Assembly: GCF_030766935.1 (NCBI RefSeq)
Contig: NZ_JASERL010000001.1
Location: 496,001 to 560,000 of the forward strand
DNA from: Streptomyces sp. KL109B
GTDB taxonomy: Bacteria; Actinomycetota; Actinomycetes; Streptomycetales; Streptomycetaceae
Reading direction: 5' to 3'
DNA length: 64,000 bases
Position 1 is the stretch's first letter; the number at the start of each line of letters is the position of its first letter. Below are positions 29,187 through 38,315 of the stretch, piece by piece. The notes under the pieces were generated by a model. The model had not been told where the DNA came from, did not search any database, and saw only the letters and a program-made list of their open reading frames with translations. Both the position numbers and the translations under genes were made by a program.

Positions 29187-29407
29187 CGATCGTTGTTATA
29201 CGTATTGGCTTGGTCGTTCTCACGCGAAGGGCCCTTACGTAGGTTCCCTGGAGCAGTTACCAGTGGCTCGCATACGGGTTAGCGTCCCCGGCCTTTGTGA
29301 GCCCCAGCTGCATGATCGCTTCAGCGGTGCCGTGTGTCAGGACCCGTCCCCGAGCTCCTCGAGAGCTGGGGGAGACTCCACCTCTGAAGAAGTGAAGGCA
29401 TACGACC

Positions 29408-29851
29408 GTGCGTACGTACAGCCCCAAGCCCGGCGACATCTCTCGCCAGTGGCACGTCATTGACGCCCAGGACGTCGTCCTGGGCCGTCTGGCGACCACC
29501 GCCGCCAGCCTCCTGCGCGGCAAGCACAAGCCGACCTATGCGCCGCACATGGACATGGGCGACTTCGTCGTCATCATCAACGCCGACAAGGTGCACCTGT
29601 CCGGCAACAAGCGGAGCCAGAAGATGGCCTACCGCCACTCCGGCTACCCGGGCGGCCTCCGTTCGGTCCGTTACGACGAGCTGCTGGACAAGAACCCGGA
29701 GAAGGCCGTCGAGAAGGCCATCAAGGGCATGCTTCCCCACAACACGCTCGGCCGTCAGATGCTCTCGAAGCTGAAGGTCTACTCGGGCGACCAGCACCCG
29801 CACGCTGCCCAGCAGCCGGTGCCGTTCGAGATCACCCAGGTCGCGCAGTAA
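29408..29851 (+). CDS. rplM: 50S ribosomal protein L13
   Basis: The 147-residue protein ([30 protein letters not shown]) with [20 protein letters not shown] is canonical L13, an early 23S-binding protein. GTG 29408 is used. The two-gene operon rplM-rpsI follows a strong promoter; rpsI starts 42 bases downstream. Confidence 0.98.
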   Translation: MRTYSPKPGDISRQWHVIDAQDVVLGRLATTAASLLRGKHKPTYAPHMDMGDFVVIINADKVHLSGNKRSQKMAYRHSGYPGGLRSVRYDELLDKNPEKAVEKAIKGMLPHNTLGRQMLSKLKVYSGDQHPHAAQQPVPFEITQVAQ

Positions 29852-29893
29852 TTCCGGCCACCCCCTAAGACTGAAGAAAAGCTGAGGAGAATC

Positions 29894-30409
29894 GTGGCCG
29901 AGACCACTGCCGAGACGCCGGTCGAAGAGATCGTCGACGTCGAGAGCTACACCACCGAGTCCGACGCCCCCGTCGAGGGCGAGTACACCTCGGAGTCCAA
30001 CGCGGCCCGCTTCGGTGACCCGCAGCCGGCCGCCGGCCTGGGCCGCCGCAAGAACGCCATCGCGCGCGTTCGCATCATCCCGGGCACGGGCAAGTGGAAG
30101 GTCAACGGGCGCACGCTCGAGGACTACTTCCCGAACAAGGTCCACCAGCAGGAAGTCAACGAGCCCTTCAAGGTGCTCGAGCTCGACGGCCGCTACGACG
30201 TCGTCGCCCGCATCGCGGGTGGCGGTGTCTCCGGCCAGGCCGGTGCCCTGCGCCTGGGCGTCGCCCGCGCGCTGAACGAGGCCGACGTGGACAACAACCG
30301 CGGCGCCCTCAAGAAGGCCGGCTACCTCCGCCGCGACGACCGTGCGGTCGAGCGCAAGAAGGCCGGTCTCAAGAAGGCCCGCAAGGCCCCGCAGTACAGC
30401 AAGCGCTAA
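29894..30409 (+). CDS. rpsI: 30S ribosomal protein S9 with acidic N-terminal extension
   Basis: The S9 domain (about 43-171: [21 protein letters not shown] ... [12 protein letters not shown]) ends in the conserved SKR that touches P-site tRNA. The first roughly 40 residues are acidic and Thr/Glu-rich ([20 protein letters not shown]), an actinobacterial feature. A perfect 15-bp hairpin follows at 30437-30469. Confidence 0.98.
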   Translation: MAETTAETPVEEIVDVESYTTESDAPVEGEYTSESNAARFGDPQPAAGLGRRKNAIARVRIIPGTGKWKVNGRTLEDYFPNKVHQQEVNEPFKVLELDGRYDVVARIAGGGVSGQAGALRLGVARALNEADVDNNRGALKKAGYLRRDDRAVERKKAGLKKARKAPQYSKR

Positions 30410-30436
30410 ATTCCGCGGCCTGCTTCTTTCCCCGTT

Positions 30437-30469
30437 CGCCCCGGCGGCACGTATCGTGCCGCCGGGGCG
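30437..30469 (+). terminator. 15-bp hairpin between rpsI and glmM
   Basis: Perfect arms 30437-30451 and 30455-30469 have a 3-base loop TAT. No strong T-run follows. Likely terminator or attenuator; glmM begins 38 bases later. Confidence 0.75.
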
Positions 30470-30507
30470 TTCGGCTTATGACGACGTGAAGGTACGGAGG
30501 ACATCAA

Positions 30508-31917
30508 GTGGGACTCTTCGGCACGGACGGTGTGCGCGGTGTCGCCAACGCGGACCTGACGGCGGAGCTGGCGCTCGGCCTGTCGGTCGCGGCGGCGCAC
30601 GTTCTGGGAGAAGAGGGGTCGGGGCGAAGCCCCGTCGTGCCGGGGCGGCGGTCGGGTGACGGGCGGGACGGCAGTTTTGAGGGCCATCGCCCGGTGGCCG
30701 TGGTCGGCCGAGATCCGCGTGCCTCCGGCGAGTTCCTGGAGGCCGCGGTCGTCGCGGGCCTGGCCAGCGCCGGAGTCGACGTGCTGCGTGTCGGCGTGCT
30801 GCCGACGCCCGCGGTGGCGTACCTGACGGGTGCGCTCGGCGCCGACCTCGGCGTGATGCTCTCCGCGAGCCACAACGCCATGCCGGACAACGGCATCAAG
30901 TTCCTCGCCCGCGGCGGCCACAAGCTGGACGACGCCCTGGAGGCCCGGGTCGAGGCGATCTACGAGGAGCACCGCACCGGCGCCCCGTGGAGCCGCCCGA
31001 CCGGTGCCGGTGTCGGCCGCGTGAAGTCGTACGACGAGGGGCTCGACCAGTACATCGCGCACCTCGTGGGCGTACTGCCGAACCGGCTCGAGGGCCTGAA
31101 GATCGTCCTCGACGAGGCGCACGGCGCGGCCTCGCGGGTCTCCCCTGAGGCCTTCACGCGCGTGGGCGCCGAGGTCGTCACGATCGGCGCCGACCCGGAC
31201 GGGCTGAACATCAACGACGGCTGCGGGTCGACCCACCTCGACCTCCTCAAGGCCGCCGTCGTCGAGCACAAGGCCGACTTCGGCATCGCGCACGACGGCG
31301 ACGCCGACCGCTGCCTGGCCGTGGACCACACCGGGTCCGAGGTCGACGGCGACCAGATCATGGCGGTGCTCGCGCTCGACATGAAGGAGCGCGGCGTCCT
31401 GCGGGACAACACGCTGGTCGCGACCGTCATGTCGAACCTGGGCCTGAAGCTGGCGATGGAGCGCGAGGGCATCACCCTCGTACAGACCGCCGTCGGCGAC
31501 CGGTACGTCCTGGAGAACATGAAGGAGAACGGGTACGCACTCGGCGGCGAGCAGTCCGGGCACGTGATCGTGCTCGACCACGCCACGACCGGAGACGGGA
31601 CCCTGACCGGCCTGCTGCTCGCGGCGCGCGTCGCGCAGACCGGGCGGACGCTCAAGGACCTCGCGGGCGTCATGGAGCGGCTGCCGCAGGTGCTCATCAA
31701 CGTGCCGGACGTGGACAAGTCCCGCGTCACCACGTCCGAGGAGCTGCGGTCGGCCGTCGCGGACGCGGAGCGCGAACTCGGCGCGACCGGGCGGGTGCTG
31801 CTGCGCTCCTCCGGTACGGAGCCGCTGGTGCGCGTGATGGTCGAGGCCGCGGACATCGCGCAGGCCCGGTCCGTCGCGGAGCGCCTGGCCGACGTCGTGA
31901 AGTCGGCGCTGGGCTAG
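30508..31917 (+). CDS. glmM: Phosphoglucosamine mutase
   Basis: The 469-residue enzyme interconverts glucosamine-6-P and glucosamine-1-P, feeding UDP-GlcNAc. The active-site serine loop [14 protein letters not shown], metal loop DGDADR, GEQSGH and the phosphate-binding [12 protein letters not shown] are present. A stretch at about residues 35-58 ([19 protein letters not shown]) looks like an in-frame insertion; from memory the S. coelicolor protein is about 452 residues. Its stop shares the tetranucleotide CTAG with the convergent DUF389 gene. Confidence 0.96.
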   Translation: MGLFGTDGVRGVANADLTAELALGLSVAAAHVLGEEGSGRSPVVPGRRSGDGRDGSFEGHRPVAVVGRDPRASGEFLEAAVVAGLASAGVDVLRVGVLPTPAVAYLTGALGADLGVMLSASHNAMPDNGIKFLARGGHKLDDALEARVEAIYEEHRTGAPWSRPTGAGVGRVKSYDEGLDQYIAHLVGVLPNRLEGLKIVLDEAHGAASRVSPEAFTRVGAEVVTIGADPDGLNINDGCGSTHLDLLKAAVVEHKADFGIAHDGDADRCLAVDHTGSEVDGDQIMAVLALDMKERGVLRDNTLVATVMSNLGLKLAMEREGITLVQTAVGDRYVLENMKENGYALGGEQSGHVIVLDHATTGDGTLTGLLLAARVAQTGRTLKDLAGVMERLPQVLINVPDVDKSRVTTSEELRSAVADAERELGATGRVLLRSSGTEPLVRVMVEAADIAQARSVAERLADVVKSALG

Positions 31918-32864
31918 GCCTGGGCCGGCTTCTTCGCCGTACGTTCCCGCTTCCTCGCCCAGAGGTACTTCTGGGCGAGGAGCGTGAACGTACCGGCGAG
32001 GACGATGCCCAGGAGGTTCAGCAGGAGCTGCTGGGTCGAGCCCGACGTCTGCTTCATGTCGCCGTAGCTCAGCGCCACCGCCGCGTTCGCCGCCGCCGGG
32101 ACCGTGGTCACCGAGATGGCGACGCCCACCAGCGCCCCGGACTTCGACGAGGTCAGCGACAGCGTTCCGGCCGCGCCCGCGAGGACGGCCACGACGAACG
32201 AGAGCCAGTCGGGTGCCCAGATGAACCCGGTGTTGGGGCGGTCGCCCTCCAACTTGCCCTCGCTGAACAGGTGCACGGCGTCCATGAAGTAGCTGAAGCC
32301 CACCGTCACCACCATCGCCACCGCGAAGCCGACGAGCAGGGCGACCAGGGAACGCCACGCCAGGCGCGGCGCCTTGCGCACCAGGGCCGTGCAGAAGCCG
32401 GCGAGCGGGCCGAACTCCGGGCCGACCGCCATGGCGCCCACGATCAGGATCGCGTTGTCGAGCACGACACCGCACGCCGCGATCATCGTGGCGAGACCCA
32501 AGAACGCCACGTACGTGATGGTGAGCGTGGACTCCTCGTGCGTGGCGTCCGAGAGCTGCTCCCACAGCACCGCGTCCGCGCCCTCGCCCGGCGCCTCCTC
32601 CTCGGCCTTGTCGGCGCGCAGCGACAGCGACAGGTCGATGTTCTCGACGGAGATCGAGCCCGACCTGTCGAGGCCCAACTTCCGCAGCCCGCCGATGAGT
32701 TCGTCACCGGCCTCGCGGGCGACATCGCACATGACGACGTCGCCCGACGGATTGCGGGCGGCGTCCGGCAGGACCACGAGGTGGGTCGTCCCGGTTGTCC
32801 CCTCGATCAGACGCACCACGTCGTCCGTGGTGTCGGACGGGGTGATGAGGCGCAGATGCAGCAT
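31914..32864 (-). CDS. DUF389 domain membrane protein
   Basis: The 316-residue protein has a soluble N-terminal domain (about 1-100) and six or so TM helices with [22 protein letters not shown], characteristic of DUF389 (TIGR00341-like) proteins. The biochemical function of the family is not established. It is convergent with glmM, both genes ending within CTAG at 31914-31917, so there is no room for a separate terminator. Confidence 0.88.
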   Translation of the reverse strand: MLHLRLITPSDTTDDVVRLIEGTTGTTHLVVLPDAARNPSGDVVMCDVAREAGDELIGGLRKLGLDRSGSISVENIDLSLSLRADKAEEEAPGEGADAVLWEQLSDATHEESTLTITYVAFLGLATMIAACGVVLDNAILIVGAMAVGPEFGPLAGFCTALVRKAPRLAWRSLVALLVGFAVAMVVTVGFSYFMDAVHLFSEGKLEGDRPNTGFIWAPDWLSFVVAVLAGAAGTLSLTSSKSGALVGVAISVTTVPAAANAAVALSYGDMKQTSGSTQQLLLNLLGIVLAGTFTLLAQKYLWARKRERTAKKPAQA

Positions 32865-32905
32865 GCCGTCTTTTTAACAGCACACCGTCGTTTCCACAGC
32901 AACGG

Positions 32906-33919
32906 TCACAGCTTGCGCAGCCGCAGCCGCTGCACCTTGTGGTCCGGGCCCTTGCGGATGACGAGACCGGCGCGGCCGCGCGTCGGGGCCACGTTCTCCA
33001 GGAGGTTGACCTTGTTGATGGTGCGCCAGGTCGTGCGCGCGTAGTCGAGCGCCTCCTCCTCGGAGACCTGGGTGTACTTCCTGAAGTACGAGGACGGGTC
33101 CTGGAAGGCCGTCGCGCGCAGCTTGCGGAAGCGGTTGAGGTACCAGGACTCGATGTCCTCGGCGCGCGCGTCGACGTACACGCTGAAGTCGAAGAAGTCG
33201 GCGAGGCCGACGCGGGTGCGGCCGTCCTTGCCGGGCAGCGCGGGCTGCAGCACGTTCAGGCCCTCGACGATGAGGATGTCGGGGCGGCGCACGACGAGCT
33301 GTTCGCCGGGCACGATGTCGTAGATCAGGTGCGAGTAGACGGGCGCGGTGACCTCGTCCTTGCCGGCCTTGATGTCGGCGACGAAGCGGGTCAGGGCGCG
33401 GCGGTCGTACGACTCGGGGAAGCCCTTGCGCGACATCAGGCCGCGGGCCTCCAACTCCTTGGTGGGGAGCAGGAAGCCGTCGGTGGTGACGCGCTCGACG
33501 CGCGGGTGTTCCGGCCAGCGGGAGAGCAGGGCCTGGAGGAGGCGGGCGACGGTCGACTTGCCGACGGCGACGGAGCCGGCGACTCCTATGACGAAGGGCG
33601 TCCCGGACTGGGCGGCCTTCTTGTTGGTCTCGCCGAGGAACGTGTTGAGCGCGCCGCGCAGGCCGTCGGTCGCGCCCACGTACAGGTTCAGGAGGCGGGA
33701 CAGCGGCAGGTAGATGTCGCGGACCTCGTCCAGGTCGATCACGTCACCGAGGCCGCGCAGCCGTTCCAGTTCCTCGGCGGTCAGCGGCAGTGGCGTCTTG
33801 TCGCGCAGTGCGCTCCATTCGGTGCGGGTGAGGTCGACGTAGGGAGTCACCTCCGGCTTCTGCCGGTGGGTGCTCCTGGAGGTCGCTTGTGTCTTGGACT
33901 CGGAGACCGGAGAGATCAC
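32906..33919 (-). CDS. coaA: Type I pantothenate kinase
   Basis: The 337-residue enzyme phosphorylates pantothenate, the first step to coenzyme A. The P-loop is [12 protein letters not shown] (about residues 110-121), with conserved [18 protein letters not shown] and [12 protein letters not shown] 33919 starts the family-length protein; the Shine-Dalgarno is weak and the mRNA may be leaderless. It is upstream of DUF389 on the same strand. Confidence 0.96.
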   Translation of the reverse strand: MISPVSESKTQATSRSTHRQKPEVTPYVDLTRTEWSALRDKTPLPLTAEELERLRGLGDVIDLDEVRDIYLPLSRLLNLYVGATDGLRGALNTFLGETNKKAAQSGTPFVIGVAGSVAVGKSTVARLLQALLSRWPEHPRVERVTTDGFLLPTKELEARGLMSRKGFPESYDRRALTRFVADIKAGKDEVTAPVYSHLIYDIVPGEQLVVRRPDILIVEGLNVLQPALPGKDGRTRVGLADFFDFSVYVDARAEDIESWYLNRFRKLRATAFQDPSSYFRKYTQVSEEEALDYARTTWRTINKVNLLENVAPTRGRAGLVIRKGPDHKVQRLRLRKL

Positions 33920-34097
33920 AGTTCATTGTTACGGCTGTGTGGCCCGGAGCGGCAGGTGGGGTGTGTCACGCCGGGTGGGGGCGGCCTCCCCGTTCCGTCA
34001 CAGGTCTGACACAGGCATGGACCTTACGTGGTGGCGGCGATAGCTTGCGGACACCCGTGGGGCGCGACACTGCCCGCGGGACGGGAGGGGGTCCCTG

Positions 34098-34349
34098 ATG
34101 TCTGTGAAGTCCGTGCTTCGTGTGCCGAGATTCGGTCGCCGCAGGCCGGTCGAGGCGTATGCCGTGGACGACTGGGCGAGCCACGTCGGCAGTGAGCTCG
34201 CGCTCGATCTGCCCGACGAGGACATCGTCGAGGATCTGGACGACTGCCTCGACCTCTACCGCTTCGGCAGCAAGCCGCGCTGCGAGGAGATCGAGTACCT
34301 GGAGCTCGTACGGGAGGCGCGGGACCGGGTGGCGGGCGGCCGACCGTAA
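34098..34349 (+). CDS. Conserved small hypothetical protein
   Basis: The 83-residue, strongly acidic protein has an alternating basic N-terminus ([18 protein letters not shown]) and acidic middle ([19 protein letters not shown]). GGGAGGGGG lies 6-8 bases before the ATG. It ends 10 bases before acpS and is probably co-transcribed. I do not recognise a domain; it resembles small conserved actinobacterial proteins. Confidence 0.75.
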   Translation: MSVKSVLRVPRFGRRRPVEAYAVDDWASHVGSELALDLPDEDIVEDLDDCLDLYRFGSKPRCEEIEYLELVREARDRVAGGRP

Positions 34350-34359
34350 GGTCTGCTGC

Positions 34360-34731
34360 ATGAGCATCATCGGGGTCGGTATCGACGTGGCCGAGATCGA
34401 GCGGTTCGCGGCGTCGCTGGAGCGTACGCCGAGCCTGGCCGGGCGGCTCTTCCTGGACGGCGAACTGCTGCTGCCCAGCGGGGAGCGGCGCGGCGCCGCC
34501 TCGCTCGCCGCCCGGTTCGCCGCGAAGGAGGCCGTCGCCAAGGCGCTCGGCGCGCCCGCCGGGCTGCGCTGGACGGACGCCGAGGTGTGGGTCGAGGAGA
34601 GCGGGCAGCCGCGGCTGCGGGTGACGGGGACGGTGGCCGCGCGGGCGGCGGAGCTGGGCGTGACGGGGTTCCACGTGTCGCTCAGCCATGACGCGGGGGT
34701 GGCGTCCGCCGTGGTGGTGGCCGAGGGGTAG
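34360..34731 (+). CDS. acpS: Holo-[acyl-carrier-protein] synthase
   Basis: The 123-residue enzyme transfers 4'-phosphopantetheine to acyl carrier proteins. Motifs [14 protein letters not shown] and [15 protein letters not shown] carry the Mg-binding Asp and Glu. It stands near coaA, which makes the CoA precursor, so the region links CoA supply and ACP activation. ATG 34360 follows the 83-residue gene. Confidence 0.95.
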   Translation: MSIIGVGIDVAEIERFAASLERTPSLAGRLFLDGELLLPSGERRGAASLAARFAAKEAVAKALGAPAGLRWTDAEVWVEESGQPRLRVTGTVAARAAELGVTGFHVSLSHDAGVASAVVVAEG

Positions 34732-34761
34732 GAGGCCGCCGAGGGGCGCGGCTCGGCCGGG

Positions 34762-35508
34762 TCAGCGGGCCCGTTCCGCCGTCGCCGTCAGGCCGTCGAG
34801 CATCAGGCTGAGCGTGAAGTCGAAGCGGTCGTGGAGCGTGCCCGCCGTGAGCTCCTCCGCGTGTCGTTTGGAGTGCGGGAAGGTGTCGGGGAGCGCGGCG
34901 AAGCGGCGCAGGAGTTCCTCGCGGCTGACGACCCAGGAGTCGTCGTCGCCGCGCGTGCGGCGGCGCCGCGCCAGCGAGACCTCAAGGCTGTACGCGTTGA
35001 CGTACAGGGAGAGCGAGTCGATCGCCCAGGCGGCGGCCTGCGCGGGGATGCCGCCGGCGAGCAGGATCGCGAGCAGGCCCTCGCCGACCCGGAGGGTGTC
35101 CTGGTTGGAGGGGGCGGCGGCGAAGGCGGCCCGGGAGATGCCCGGGTAGCGCAGGTACTGGTCGCGCAGCTGGGTGAGGACGTCGACGAGCTGGGCGCGC
35201 CAGGTGTCCGGGTCGGGCTCGGGGAGCGTGACGGCGGCGCAGAGCCGGCCGATGAGCAGCTCGTCCAGGTCCTCCTTGTTGACCACGTGGGCGTAGAGCG
35301 AGGACGGTCCTGTCTCCAGGGCCGTCGCCACGCGGCGCATCGTCAGGGCCTCGTAGCCCTCGCTCGCCACGAGGGCGAACGCCGCGTCGATGATCGCGTC
35401 CACGGTGATCGGCTTCTTGCGGCCGCCGGAGGGGCCGCGCCGGGCCGCGGGGGAGCTCGGAGCGGTGCCGTGCCGCGCTGCGCGCCGTTCCTGCGGGGTC
35501 GGTGACAT
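34762..35508 (-). CDS. TetR family repressor, divergent to an MFS exporter
   Basis: The 248-residue protein has a TetR HTH after a disordered basic N-terminus (about 30-80: DAIIDAAFALVASEGYEALTMRRVATALE ... SSLYAHVVNKEDL) and a C-terminal ligand-binding domain. ATG 35508 is chosen over 35538. A TAGGCT hexamer seven bases before the ATG suggests a leaderless transcript. Two palindromes (35532-35544 and 35555-35567) in the shared promoter region are the probable operators. Confidence 0.92.
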   Translation of the reverse strand: MSPTPQERRAARHGTAPSSPAARRGPSGGRKKPITVDAIIDAAFALVASEGYEALTMRRVATALETGPSSLYAHVVNKEDLDELLIGRLCAAVTLPEPDPDTWRAQLVDVLTQLRDQYLRYPGISRAAFAAAPSNQDTLRVGEGLLAILLAGGIPAQAAAWAIDSLSLYVNAYSLEVSLARRRRTRGDDDSWVVSREELLRRFAALPDTFPHSKRHAEELTAGTLHDRFDFTLSLMLDGLTATAERAR

Positions 35509-35531
35509 GTCTCGCAGCCTAGTCGATCGCG

Positions 35532-35609
35532 CGAACACTGTTCGGGAGACGTGGCGAACAGCGTTCGCGTAATGACGAACGACGGTCTACTGTGGAACGG
35601 TGTTCGTCA
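35532..35609. promoter_or_regulatory. TetR-type operators and MFS promoter
   Basis: CGAAC-ACT-GTTCG (35532-35544) and GCGAAC-AGC-GTTCGC (35554-35568) are similar palindromes with centres 23 bp apart. A longer pair, TGACGAAC (35573-35580) and GTTCGTCA (35602-35609), spans the MFS start. TACTGT at 35588-35593 is a candidate -10 placing transcription start at the GTG. Confidence 0.65.
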
Positions 35610-37120
35610 ATCGCTCCGAAGGAGCACCCCAGTCGCTGCGCGCCGCGTGGATGGCGCTCGCCGGCCTGTCCGCCGTCTTCCTCTTCGAGATGCTCGACAA
35701 CTCGATCCTCAACGTCGCGCTGCCCACCATCGGCCGCGAGCTCGGCGCCTCCACCGTCGCCCTGCAGTGGGTGACCGGCGCCTACACCGTCGTGTTCGGC
35801 GGGCTGATGCTGGTGTTCGGCGCGCTCGCCGACCGGGTCGGGCGGCGCCGGGTGATGCTCGTCGGCCTGGTGCTGCTCGGGCTCGCGAGCCTGGCGACCG
35901 CGTTCGTCACGAGTGCGTGGCAGCTCATCGCCGTACGCGCCGTGATGGGCGTCGCCGCCGCCATGACGACACCCGGCACCATGGCGCTCGCCTTCCGGCT
36001 CTTCGACACGGACGGCCTGCGGCTGCGGGCGGTCACGCTGATCTCGACCGTCGGGCTCGTCGGGATGGCGATCGGGCCGACCGTGAGCGGGTTCGTGCTC
36101 TCCTTCGCGCCCTGGCAGGTGCTGCTCCTGGTGAACGTGCCGGTCGCCGCGCTCGCGTACGTCGGCGTACGGGCGGGCATCGCGGCCGACCGCGAGGACG
36201 AGCTGCACCGGGATCCGGTGGACGTGCCGGGCGCGGTGCTCGGGACGGCCGCGATCGTGCTCGCGCTCCTCGCGCCGACGCTGTTCGTGAACCAGGGGGT
36301 CGGCGCGTGGCGGCCGTGGGCGGCGGTCGCGGGCGCCGTCGGCGCGGGCGCGCTGTTCGTGCGGCGCGAGCGGACGGCCGCGTATCCGCTGCTCGACCTG
36401 GGGCTCGTGGCCCGGCCGCTGGTCTCCAGCGGGCTCGCCTACAAGGCGGCGGCCGGGCTCGCGACCGCCGGGCTCGGCTACCTGGTCACGCTGCAGCTCC
36501 AGCTCGCCTGGGGCTGGTCGCCGGGGTTCGCGGCGCTCGGCATGCTGCCGCAGGTCGTGGTGCTGCTCGGGGCCGGTCCTTTCGTGAACCCGTTCGTGGA
36601 GCGCGTCGGGCACGCGCGCGCCGCGCTGCTCAGCTCCGTCGCCGTCGTCTCCGGACTCGCCGTGTACGGATTCCTGGGGCGGTTCGGCTATGTGTACGTG
36701 GCCGTGGCCCTCGCCCTGGTGGCCGCCGGGCTGCGGGTGGTCGGCGTCGTCGCCGGGCTCAACGTGCTGCGCGGGCTGCCCAAGGACCGGGCCTCGATCG
36801 GCTCGGCGCTCACCGACACCGTCACCGAGGTCTCGAACGGCGTCGGGCTCGCCGTCTCCGGCACGGTCCTCGCGGCGCTGTTCACCGGGAGCGTCGCGGC
36901 GTCCGACTGGAGCGCGGCGCAGGCCGCGCAGTTCCAGCGGGCGGCCACGGTCGGAGGGCTGGTCCTCACCGGCGTGGCGGCGGCGCTCGTGGGGTGGGGG
37001 ATGGTCCGCGCGCGACGCTCCTCGACGAACGGCGGGCAGGCGCCGCGCACGGATGAGGTGGCCGGCCCTACGACCGGTAGCGGAACACGATCCGGCCCCG
37101 CGTCAGGTCGTACGGCGTGA
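35600..37120 (+). CDS. MFS drug-efflux transporter (DHA2, 14-TM type)
   Basis: The 506-residue permease has DHA2 motifs: [21 protein letters not shown] in TM1, the loop [16 protein letters not shown] (motif A) and [19 protein letters not shown] late. It is probably a proton-driven exporter controlled by the divergent TetR. GTG 35600 may be the transcription start. The last 17 codons run antisense through the 3' end of the second IF-1 gene (37068-37120). Confidence 0.92.
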   Translation: MFVNRSEGAPQSLRAAWMALAGLSAVFLFEMLDNSILNVALPTIGRELGASTVALQWVTGAYTVVFGGLMLVFGALADRVGRRRVMLVGLVLLGLASLATAFVTSAWQLIAVRAVMGVAAAMTTPGTMALAFRLFDTDGLRLRAVTLISTVGLVGMAIGPTVSGFVLSFAPWQVLLLVNVPVAALAYVGVRAGIAADREDELHRDPVDVPGAVLGTAAIVLALLAPTLFVNQGVGAWRPWAAVAGAVGAGALFVRRERTAAYPLLDLGLVARPLVSSGLAYKAAAGLATAGLGYLVTLQLQLAWGWSPGFAALGMLPQVVVLLGAGPFVNPFVERVGHARAALLSSVAVVSGLAVYGFLGRFGYVYVAVALALVAAGLRVVGVVAGLNVLRGLPKDRASIGSALTDTVTEVSNGVGLAVSGTVLAALFTGSVAASDWSAAQAAQFQRAATVGGLVLTGVAAALVGWGMVRARRSSTNGGQAPRTDEVAGPTTGSGTRSGPASGRTA

Positions 37121-37304
37121 GCTCCACCAGGACCCGGTCCGACAGCAGGATCTTGATGTAGTTCTTGCGGATCTTGCCGCTGACGTGCGCGAGCACCCGG
37201 TGTCCGTTGTCGAGCTCGACCGTGAACATGGCGCTGCGCAGGCACTCGACGACGGTGCCCTCGGTGTGCACGCCTCCGCTGTTCTGCTGCGTCGTCCTTG
37301 TCAT
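37068..37304 (-). CDS. Second translation initiation factor IF-1 paralogue
   Basis: The 78-residue protein is a full IF-1 ([20 protein letters not shown] ... [19 protein letters not shown]) with a short, Thr/Gln-rich N-terminus (MTRTTQQNS). It differs from InfA at many positions but keeps the S1 fold. ATG 37304 overlaps the GNAT stop (ATGA), so its translation is probably coupled to the acetyltransferase. Its 3' end overlaps the convergent MFS gene by 53 bases. Paralogues may serve under special growth conditions; that is inference. Confidence 0.92.
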   Translation of the reverse strand: MTRTTQQNSGGVHTEGTVVECLRSAMFTVELDNGHRVLAHVSGKIRKNYIKILLSDRVLVELTPYDLTRGRIVFRYRS

Positions 37305-38068
37305 CGGACCAGCTCCAGGGCGCGGTTCACGCGGCGCGCGCCGATGCCGTCGAACAGGGCGGTCGCGGCCGTGTTGGACTCGTCGACCTCGGCCGACGCC
37401 GTGCGCGTGCCGGAGCGGTGCAGGGTGTTCAGTACGTCGGCCAGGAGGGCCCGCGCGATACCGCGGCGCCGCGCGTCGGTACGGACCGCGAGCAGGCCGA
37501 CGCGGCGGCGGCGGGTGGCCGTCGCCAGGCGCAGGAGGCCGAGGTAGCCGCCGTCGGGGGCCGCGGCCACGGTGTACTTCGCCGGGTCGAGGACCGTGCC
37601 GCCCGGTGGCAGCGGCCGTACTTCGGCGGGCATGGTGTGCCAGCCGGCCGCGGCCCCGACCTCGGCGCGGACGGTGCGGTCGAGGGCGCGCAGCGGGTCT
37701 TCGGCGGCTTGGCCGGCCGGGACGACGGTGACGCCCGCGGGCGGGCGCGCGGCGCCGAGGCCGGTGACGGCGGGGTCGGTGGGAATCTCGTACTCCCATT
37801 CGCTGCGGCCGACCGTGAAGCCGAACTGCCGCCATTTCGCGGCGAGTTCGATGTCGGTTTCGTCGACCACGGTGTGCAGCGGGCCCGGCAGGTCGCCGAG
37901 CAGGGTCTTGGCCAGGGCCGTGAACGCGGTGTCGTGCCAGGCGTCGACGCTGACGAAGAGGCGGCCGTCGGGGCGGTGGGCGGCGTGGCCGCGGCCGACC
38001 ACCTCGTCGTCCTCCAGGGCGTGCCACTGGTTCTCCGCGACGCGGATGGTCGTGATGGTGATGGTCAT
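37301..38068 (-). CDS. GNAT family N-acetyltransferase
   Basis: The 255-residue protein shows a C-terminal GNAT fold (about 150-250: [24 protein letters not shown], with the acetyl-CoA RxxGIA loop) and a related N-terminal half that may be a second, degenerate GNAT domain. ATG 38068 has GAGGAGA six bases upstream. It forms an operon with the second IF-1. The substrate is unknown; ribosomal or translation-factor acetylation would fit the neighbour but is speculative. Confidence 0.85.
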   Translation of the reverse strand: MTITITTIRVAENQWHALEDDEVVGRGHAAHRPDGRLFVSVDAWHDTAFTALAKTLLGDLPGPLHTVVDETDIELAAKWRQFGFTVGRSEWEYEIPTDPAVTGLGAARPPAGVTVVPAGQAAEDPLRALDRTVRAEVGAAAGWHTMPAEVRPLPPGGTVLDPAKYTVAAAPDGGYLGLLRLATATRRRRVGLLAVRTDARRRGIARALLADVLNTLHRSGTRTASAEVDESNTAATALFDGIGARRVNRALELVR

Positions 38069-38103
38069 CGGTGTCTCCTCTCGGGAGGCCCTCGATCGAT
38101 CGT

Positions 38104-38124
38104 GAGATCTGAGATCTGAGATCT
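38104..38124. repeat. Three tandem GAGATCT heptamers upstream of the GNAT gene
   Basis: Three perfect head-to-tail copies occupy 38104-38110, 38111-38117 and 38118-38124, about 40-55 bases before the GNAT start, next to CGATCGATCG. They could be a regulator array or a slippage product. The rest of the 38069-38315 gap shows no gene or recognised RNA motif. Confidence 0.6.
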
Positions 38125-38315
38125 ACGGGGCGCTCCCGGCGACACCTGCTGTCAGCCGCCGGACCGTGACGAGCCGAGGGAGCACCCATGGGTGACTGTG
38201 TACACGGGTCTCACCTCCCAGCTGTGACTGCACGGTCGTCGATGACGGTAGCAAGGGGGAGGGGGCCGGGCGTAGCGGTTTTCCGTGCGGTGCGGTCCGG
38301 CGGGGTGCGTGTCGG

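Noticed and set aside
38069-38315. T-box or other riboswitch upstream of the GNAT gene
   Set aside because: No conserved T-box sequence or named riboswitch core could be found.
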